Shown here one piece after another: positions 58,553-64,000 of a DNA stretch of 64,000 nucleotides (position 1 is its first letter; each line of letters begins with the position of its first letter). Both the position numbers and the translations under genes were made by a program. This stretch comes from Chlamydiota bacterium (lineage in GTDB: Bacteria > Chlamydiota > Chlamydiia > Chlamydiales > Rhabdochlamydiaceae). The notes below the pieces were generated by a model. It ran no database searches and had not been told where the DNA came from. It was given only the letters and a program-made list of their open reading frames with translations. The stretch covers positions 1-64,000 of the forward strand of contig JABDAY010000003.1 in NCBI GenBank assembly GCA_013288895.1. Reading direction: 5' to 3'.

Positions 58553-59104
58553 ATGTCAAGATTAGGAAAAAGTCCCATAGTTCTGCCTAAGGGTGTTGAA
58601 GTTAAAACTGTAGATGGAAAAGTCCATGTTAAAGGGCCAAAAGGAACATTGGAGTACCCATTAGAAAAAGGTATCTCTATTAAAATTGAAAATGGCTTGG
58701 CTGTAGTGGAAGCAGATCCTACCGCAGAGCTTGCTAGACCAGCGCATGGTTTTTATAGAGCTACTCTTAACAACATGGTTGTTGGAGTCTCTAAAGGGTT
58801 TGAAAAAAGATTATCTTTGATTGGAGTAGGTTATAGAGCTAATGTTCAAGGAGCTAAACTCGATCTTCAATTAGGATTTTCTCATCCTACTCAGGTTCCT
58901 ATCCCTAAAACTGTGCAGGTTGCTGTTGATAAAAGCGTTTTGATAGTAGTTACTGGAATCGATAAACAAGCTGTAGGTCAATTCGCAGCCGTTGTTCGTT
59001 CAATGAGACCTCCTGAACCTTACAAGGGAAAAGGGATAAGATACGAAAATGAATATGTCCGCAAGAAAGCAGGAAAAGCGGCTAAAGCCAAAACAGCAGG
59101 GTAA
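58553..59104 (+). CDS. rplF: 50S ribosomal protein L6
   Basis: MSRLGKSPIVLPKGVEVKTVDGKVHVKGPKGTLEYPL; PPEPYKGKGIRYENEYVRKKAGKA. Confidence 0.97.
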   Translation: MSRLGKSPIVLPKGVEVKTVDGKVHVKGPKGTLEYPLEKGISIKIENGLAVVEADPTAELARPAHGFYRATLNNMVVGVSKGFEKRLSLIGVGYRANVQGAKLDLQLGFSHPTQVPIPKTVQVAVDKSVLIVVTGIDKQAVGQFAAVVRSMRPPEPYKGKGIRYENEYVRKKAGKAAKAKTAG

Positions 59105-59106
59105 AT

Positions 59107-59478
59107 ATGAGTAACTTACTAATTAAACGCAATAAAACAAGAAAGTCTAGAGTATTTAGAGTGCGCAAAACTATTAAAGGAACAGCTGAAAAGCCACGCT
59201 TATCAGTACACAAAAGTAATAGATATATATTTGCTCAATTGATCGATGATGATTCTTGTGCAACTCTTGCTAGCTATAGTTCCCTTTCTGCTGACTTTAA
59301 AGGAGAAAAAACCTCCAAAAAATCAAAAGATGCTGCCAAGCTGATCGGAAGTAAACTTGCAAAGTTGGCCCTCGATAAGGGGATTAAGTTTGCAATATTT
59401 GACAGAGGTAGATTTAAATATCATGGCGTTTTAGCTGAACTTGCTCAAGCTGCAAGACAAGAAGGATTGCAATTTTAA
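59107..59478 (+). CDS. rplR: 50S ribosomal protein L18
   Basis: RVRKTIKGTAEKPRLSVHKSNRYIFAQLIDDD; FDRGRFKYHGVLAELAQAAR. Confidence 0.95.
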   Translation: MSNLLIKRNKTRKSRVFRVRKTIKGTAEKPRLSVHKSNRYIFAQLIDDDSCATLASYSSLSADFKGEKTSKKSKDAAKLIGSKLAKLALDKGIKFAIFDRGRFKYHGVLAELAQAARQEGLQF

Positions 59479-59488
59479 AAGGTTAAAG

Positions 59489-59989
59489 ATGAAAGAAAAT
59501 AAACAAAATCGCCGACAAGAAGATTTCGGTACAGAATTTGAAGAAAAAGTTCTCTATATCAACCGTTGCTCCAAAGTGGTCAAAGGGGGAAGAAAATTTA
59601 GTTTTTCAGCCCTAATTTTGGTAGGAGACGGACAAGGACATGTGGGTTACGGATTTGCGAAGGCAAATGAAGTTTCTGATGCTATCCGAAAAGGAGGAGA
59701 GGCTGCTAGAAAAAACATCCTTACTTTCGAAATGGAAGGAACTACAATACCACACGAGATCACAGTGGAATGGGACGGGGCGAAAGTTCTTTTGAAGCCT
59801 GCTCCTGAAGGAACTGGTATCATTGCAGGATCTAAAGTCCGTTCTGTATTAGAACTTGGCGGAGTTAAGAATGTTGTTGCCAAGAGCTATGGCTCTAATA
59901 ATCCTTTAAATCAGGTTAGAGCAACGATACGAGGTTTAATGGCCTTGAGAAATCGCAGAAAAAATCTAGAAATGAGAGGCCTAGCATGA
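59489..59989 (+). CDS. rpsE: 30S ribosomal protein S5
   Basis: EKVLYINRCSKVVKGGRKFSFSALILVGDGQGHVGYGFAKANEVSDAIRKGGEAARKN; start moved to internal Met. Confidence 0.96.
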   Translation: MKENKQNRRQEDFGTEFEEKVLYINRCSKVVKGGRKFSFSALILVGDGQGHVGYGFAKANEVSDAIRKGGEAARKNILTFEMEGTTIPHEITVEWDGAKVLLKPAPEGTGIIAGSKVRSVLELGGVKNVVAKSYGSNNPLNQVRATIRGLMALRNRRKNLEMRGLA

Positions 59990-60441
59990 CACTACTTTCA
60001 ACATTAGCAAACACTAGCAGGCCAAAGAAAAAGATCCAAAGGGTTGGCCGTGGAATGGGTTCTAATAGAGGAAAAACTTGCGGACGTGGCGGTAAGGGAG
60101 ACTCTGCTAGACAAGGTTATAAAAAGCACTTTGGAAGAGAGGGTGGTCAGCTTCCTCTTTACAGAAAGCTCCCTTGCAATGGTTTCAGCAATGGCAGATT
60201 TCGTGTGAGTGTGTGTGCGCTTAACTTAAGAGATATCCAACGTATATTCAATGATGGCGAGACAGTTAATCTTGACACATTGAAAGAAAAAGGATGTTCC
60301 ACAAGAAGAGCAGACGGAGGTCTTAAAATCTTGTCTGGCGGCGAACTTACTAAAAAAGTCAATATTGAAGCTGCCTCTTTTTCGGAAGGAGCAATTGCAA
60401 AACTTGAAAAAAACTCAATTTCTTTCAAAAAGTTAGACTAA
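59986..60441 (+). CDS. rplO: 50S ribosomal protein L15
   Basis: [45 protein letters not shown]. Confidence 0.96.
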   Translation: MTLLSTLANTSRPKKKIQRVGRGMGSNRGKTCGRGGKGDSARQGYKKHFGREGGQLPLYRKLPCNGFSNGRFRVSVCALNLRDIQRIFNDGETVNLDTLKEKGCSTRRADGGLKILSGGELTKKVNIEAASFSEGAIAKLEKNSISFKKLD

Positions 60442-60442
60442 C

Positions 60443-61801
60443 GTGATTGAAGCTATAAGACGTATTTTATCTATAAGCGAACTGAAAACCAAAATTGTGT
60501 TTACACTTTTGATGCTTCTTGTTTGTCGTATAGGATCTTATGTTCCTGTACCGGGCATTAATGGAGCTGCTGCTGCTGATCTTTTTAAACATTCCCTTGG
60601 CGGCGGTCAGAATTTATTTCAGTTAATGGATGTTTTTTCCGGGGGCGCTTTTGCGCAAATGACTATTATTGCGCTGGGTGTGATGCCTTATATTTCCTCG
60701 TCTATTATCATGCAGTTGATGGTAGCGCTTGTTCCTTCTCTTCAAAGGGAAATTAAAGAAAATAGCGAAGCCGGTAGAAGAAAAGTGGGTAAATGGACAA
60801 GAATTTTAACTGTAGGACTTGCTCTCTTTCAATCCTGTTTATTTGCGAAATATGCCATCCAGCTTAATGCAAGTAACCCCGGTATTATTGTAAATGGGCT
60901 CGTAGAAATGCAGGTATTTGGAATCCCCTTAATGTTTTTTACAGTCGTGATGGCTGCAATGACCTCGGGAACAATGCTTCTGATGTGGATTGGGGAGCAG
61001 ATTACAGAACGGGGGATTGGGAACGGGATCAGTCTTATCATTACAGTGGGTATCGTAGCCTCCTTGCCCACAACTTTAGGCTCAGTACTGCGGTTACTTA
61101 ACCTTGACTCACAAGAGCCTGGTCAACTGACTTTTTCTTCATTAGTCGTCTTGGCGGCAGTATTTGTGACAATTATTTTTGGGACGATACTAATTATTCA
61201 AGGGCAAAGAAAAATTCCTTTACAATATGCTCGAAGAGTTGTTGGGAGGCAAGAGGTTCAAGGCGGTAATGCTTATATCCCCTTAAAGGTGAACTATGCT
61301 GGTGTTATTCCGGTAATTTTTGCCTCAGCTTTACTGATGTTTCCAGCAACAATTGCCCAGTTTTTAGGAACAGGTAATTGGCTGGGTAGATTTGCAGGGA
61401 TGCTTTCTCCGGGAAATATATTACATACTATTTTTTACGTAGTTTTAATTTTATTTTTTACATACTTTTGGACCGCTACACAATTTCATCCAGAACAGAT
61501 CGCTTCAGATATGAAAAAAAATGGAGCCTTTATTCCGGGAGTCCGTCAAGGAAAGCCTACACAGGATTATCTTGAGGCCACAATGAATAGGATCACCCTT
61601 GTTGGTGCCGTTTTCTTAGCCTTGATAGCCATTTTGCCAAACATTGTTGGTGGGCTTCTAGGTGTGGATTCAACAATAAGTTATTTTTTTGGAGGAACCT
61701 CACTATTGATCCTAGTTGGGGTGGTATTGGATACGACCAAACAAATTGAAGCCCATTTACTGATGAAACGGTATGAGGGGTTTATGAAGCGTAAAAAATA
61801 A
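60443..61801 (+). CDS. secY: Preprotein translocase subunit SecY
   Basis: [48 protein letters not shown]; 10-TM pattern. Confidence 0.97.
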   Translation: MIEAIRRILSISELKTKIVFTLLMLLVCRIGSYVPVPGINGAAAADLFKHSLGGGQNLFQLMDVFSGGAFAQMTIIALGVMPYISSSIIMQLMVALVPSLQREIKENSEAGRRKVGKWTRILTVGLALFQSCLFAKYAIQLNASNPGIIVNGLVEMQVFGIPLMFFTVVMAAMTSGTMLLMWIGEQITERGIGNGISLIITVGIVASLPTTLGSVLRLLNLDSQEPGQLTFSSLVVLAAVFVTIIFGTILIIQGQRKIPLQYARRVVGRQEVQGGNAYIPLKVNYAGVIPVIFASALLMFPATIAQFLGTGNWLGRFAGMLSPGNILHTIFYVVLILFFTYFWTATQFHPEQIASDMKKNGAFIPGVRQGKPTQDYLEATMNRITLVGAVFLALIAILPNIVGGLLGVDSTISYFFGGTSLLILVGVVLDTTKQIEAHLLMKRYEGFMKRKK

Positions 61802-61811
61802 ATTTGAATTG

Positions 61812-61836
61812 GAGGAAATTACCTCCTTGTTTTTAA
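61812..61836 (+). terminator. Candidate Rho-independent terminator/attenuator after secY
   Basis: GGAGG AAATTA CCTCC followed by TTGTTTTT in the secY-rpsM gap. Confidence 0.5.
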
Positions 61837-61879
61837 TCCAAGATTTTGATAAATTTTTAAGAACTTAAAAAGGACTTGT

Positions 61880-62248
61880 ATGCCACGTATAATTGGGATA
61901 GATATCCCCGATAATAAGAGATTGGAAGTCAGCTTAACGTATATCTATGGAGTCGGCCGCGTACTTTCAAACGAAATTATAGCGAAATTAGGGCTTGATC
62001 CAAATATGAAAGCGGTGAAGCTCACAGGCGATGATATTGCAAAACTCAATGCTGTATTACAATCAGAGTATGTCGTTGAAGGGGATTTAAGACGCCAAAT
62101 TCAAAACAACATCAAGCGTTTGACAAGCATCCATTCCTATAGAGGCATGAGACACAGATTGGGACTTCCTGTCCGCGGTCAACGTACAAGAACCAATTGC
62201 CGCACGAGAAAGGGTAAAAGAAAAACTGTCGCCAACAAGAAGAAATAA
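61880..62248 (+). CDS. rpsM: 30S ribosomal protein S13
   Basis: [59 protein letters not shown]. Confidence 0.97.
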   Translation: MPRIIGIDIPDNKRLEVSLTYIYGVGRVLSNEIIAKLGLDPNMKAVKLTGDDIAKLNAVLQSEYVVEGDLRRQIQNNIKRLTSIHSYRGMRHRLGLPVRGQRTRTNCRTRKGKRKTVANKKK

Positions 62249-62263
62249 TCAAGGAGCAAAACT

Positions 62264-62683
62264 GTGGCTAAGCAAGAAGCACAAAAAGAAATGGTTAAAA
62301 AGCCTGCGCCAAAGGCAAAAAAGAAAATTCAGCGGAACACACCAAGTGGGATTGCACATGTACAATCCTCCTTTAACAATACAATCGTTTCCATTACAGA
62401 CTTGTCAGGAAATGTCATTTCATGGGCGTCAGCTGGAAAAGTTAACTTCTCTGGTTCGAGAAAATCCTCTGCATTTGCTGCAACTGTTGCAGCACAAGAT
62501 GCTGCAAAAGTAGCTATGTCTGCTGGAATGAAAGAAGTTGAAGTCAATCTAAAAGGCCCTGGAGCCGGAAGAGAATCTGCAGTTAGGGGACTACAAAGTT
62601 CTGGACTAATGATCACCCTTATTAGAGACACAACCCCTGTTCCTCACAATGGTTGCAGAGCTAGAAAGAGAAGAAGAGTTTAA
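62264..62683 (+). CDS. rpsK: 30S ribosomal protein S11
   Basis: [54 protein letters not shown]. Confidence 0.97.
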   Translation: MAKQEAQKEMVKKPAPKAKKKIQRNTPSGIAHVQSSFNNTIVSITDLSGNVISWASAGKVNFSGSRKSSAFAATVAAQDAAKVAMSAGMKEVEVNLKGPGAGRESAVRGLQSSGLMITLIRDTTPVPHNGCRARKRRRV

Positions 62684-62703
62684 TTAAATCTAAAGGAGAA
62701 AAC

Positions 62704-63801
62704 ATGGCAATAAGATACGGCAAATTTGAGCTGCCTGTCAAGATTAAGATTGATGAGTCGATGAAGAAAGAGGGGATTGTCCGCTTTATTGCTGAGCCTT
62801 TTGAAAGAGGATTTGGACATACAGTAGGAAACACATTAAGACGTGTCCTCCTCTCTTCATTAGAAGCCCCTTCAATCGTTTCTGTTAAAATCGAAGGAGT
62901 CTCTCATGAATATATGGCGGTAGAAGGTATCGTAGAAGATATGACTTACATCGTGCTGAATTTAAAAACAGCTCTGCTGCGTAAACTTCCTTCCGATGAA
63001 GAACATGGCTCACGTGACTTTAAAATTGTCACCAAAATCATCGAAATCACTCCCGAGCAACTAGAGAAACATGGTGGATCATATAAAGTAACCCTGAAAG
63101 ACATCGTAGAAAATTCTACTTTTGATATTGTCAACCCAGAGTTGACGATTTTTACAGTTACAAAGCCAATGACTCGTAGGATTGACCTAAAAGTTGCTAT
63201 TGGAAGAGGATATGTTCCTTCTGAAAGACATAGCATTAAAGACAGGGTCACCGATGAAATTATCATCGACTCTGCCTTTTCTCCTGTTCGATTGGTTAAC
63301 TACTATGTAGAGAACACTCGTGTAGGGCAGGATACAGACTATGACAGATTGATTCTCGATGTTGTAACAGATGGAAGGATCACTGCTGAAGAAGCTCTTT
63401 CTTTTGCTACGCAAATCGGCATTCTTCACCTTCAAGTATTTGAAGAGCTTAAATTTCAACAAATTTCTTTTGATAAGGGTGAAATCGAGATCAATACTGA
63501 TCGTGATGCAATTTTGGCTAAGTTGGCACTTAAGATTAACGAAATTGAACTCTCTGTTAGATCTACAAATTGCCTAGCAGGAGCTAATATCGAAACAATT
63601 GGAGAGCTTGTTGTGATGCCAGAATCTGAAATGCTCAGATTTAGAAATTTCGGCAAAAAGTCGCTTAATGAGATTAAAGCTAAGTTGGAAGAAATGGGAC
63701 TTGGCCTTGGAATGGACTTAAGCAAAATCGGCATTACTCGAGATAATGTAAAACAAATGATCACTGAATATTTAACTGAAAAGGCAGGAAAAGAAGTATG
63801 A
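62704..63801 (+). CDS. rpoA: RNA polymerase alpha subunit
   Basis: AEPFERGFGHTVGNTLRRVLLSSLEAPSIVSVKIEGVSHEY; C-terminal RSTNCLAGANIETIGELV..RNFGKKSLNEIKAKLEEMGL. Confidence 0.97.
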   Translation: MAIRYGKFELPVKIKIDESMKKEGIVRFIAEPFERGFGHTVGNTLRRVLLSSLEAPSIVSVKIEGVSHEYMAVEGIVEDMTYIVLNLKTALLRKLPSDEEHGSRDFKIVTKIIEITPEQLEKHGGSYKVTLKDIVENSTFDIVNPELTIFTVTKPMTRRIDLKVAIGRGYVPSERHSIKDRVTDEIIIDSAFSPVRLVNYYVENTRVGQDTDYDRLILDVVTDGRITAEEALSFATQIGILHLQVFEELKFQQISFDKGEIEINTDRDAILAKLALKINEIELSVRSTNCLAGANIETIGELVVMPESEMLRFRNFGKKSLNEIKAKLEEMGLGLGMDLSKIGITRDNVKQMITEYLTEKAGKEV

Positions 63802-64000
63802 GACACGGAAAACACACCTTTAAGATTGGGCGTACTTGTGCTCATCGGAGAAGTCTTATAGCTAACATGTTAAAGTCTTTGATCGAGCATGGGAGCGTTG
63901 TCACTTCTGTTGCAAAAGCAAAAGAATTAAAAAGACACGCTGATCACCTCATCACTTTAGGCAAGAAAAACACCTTGGCAAGCAGAAGAAGCGCTATCAG
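63798..64000 (+). CDS. rplQ: 50S ribosomal protein L17, truncated by window edge (not in the ORF track)
   Basis: ATG at 63798 overlaps the rpoA stop; MRHGKHTFKIGRTCAHRRSLIANMLKSLIEHGSVVTSVAKAKELKRHADHLITLGKKNTLASRRSAI. Confidence 0.95.
   Translation, partial: MRHGKHTFKIGRTCAHRRSLIANMLKSLIEHGSVVTSVAKAKELKRHADHLITLGKKNTLASRRSAI

Overview
This window looks like a chromosomal segment of a Chlamydiae-like (environmental or amoeba-associated) bacterium. I infer that from gene content and gene order: recJ-secDF-uppS-cdsA-cmk-plsC, trxA-trmL-mip-aspS-hisS-uhpC-dnaE-(TPR)-(LptE-like)-rsbW-dacF, ksgA-surA-like, lnt-lpxC-fabZ-lpxA-fmt, and a long rplC-to-rplQ ribosomal protein operon without rpsJ, rpsN, rpmD or rpmJ at their usual places. 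The conserved blocks are interrupted by accessory material: (1) an edge-truncated IS110-type transposase next to a three-gene U-box/RING-like paralog cluster, bracketed by ~100 bp near-identical inverted repeats; (2) three tandem F-box-like paralogs plus a decayed fourth copy; (3) a Sec-signal glycosyltransferase, a Sec-signal FAD protein and a eukaryote-type sterol delta-7 reductase (DHCR7/ERG4 family) ending at a tRNA-Leu(CAG); (4) a DAACS transporter fused to a periplasmic binding domain; (5) an FMO-type monooxygenase; (6) tandem membrane proteins between fmt and rplC. Several families of very long, near-perfect palindromes sit in intergenic gaps. One family has four copies with a stem built of CGGGCA repeats. 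Another is a ~245 bp multi-hairpin element present twice in opposite orientation. Local base skew appears to flip from C-rich to G-rich at many of these sites. All assignments come from reading the sequence and provided translations; no database search was run.
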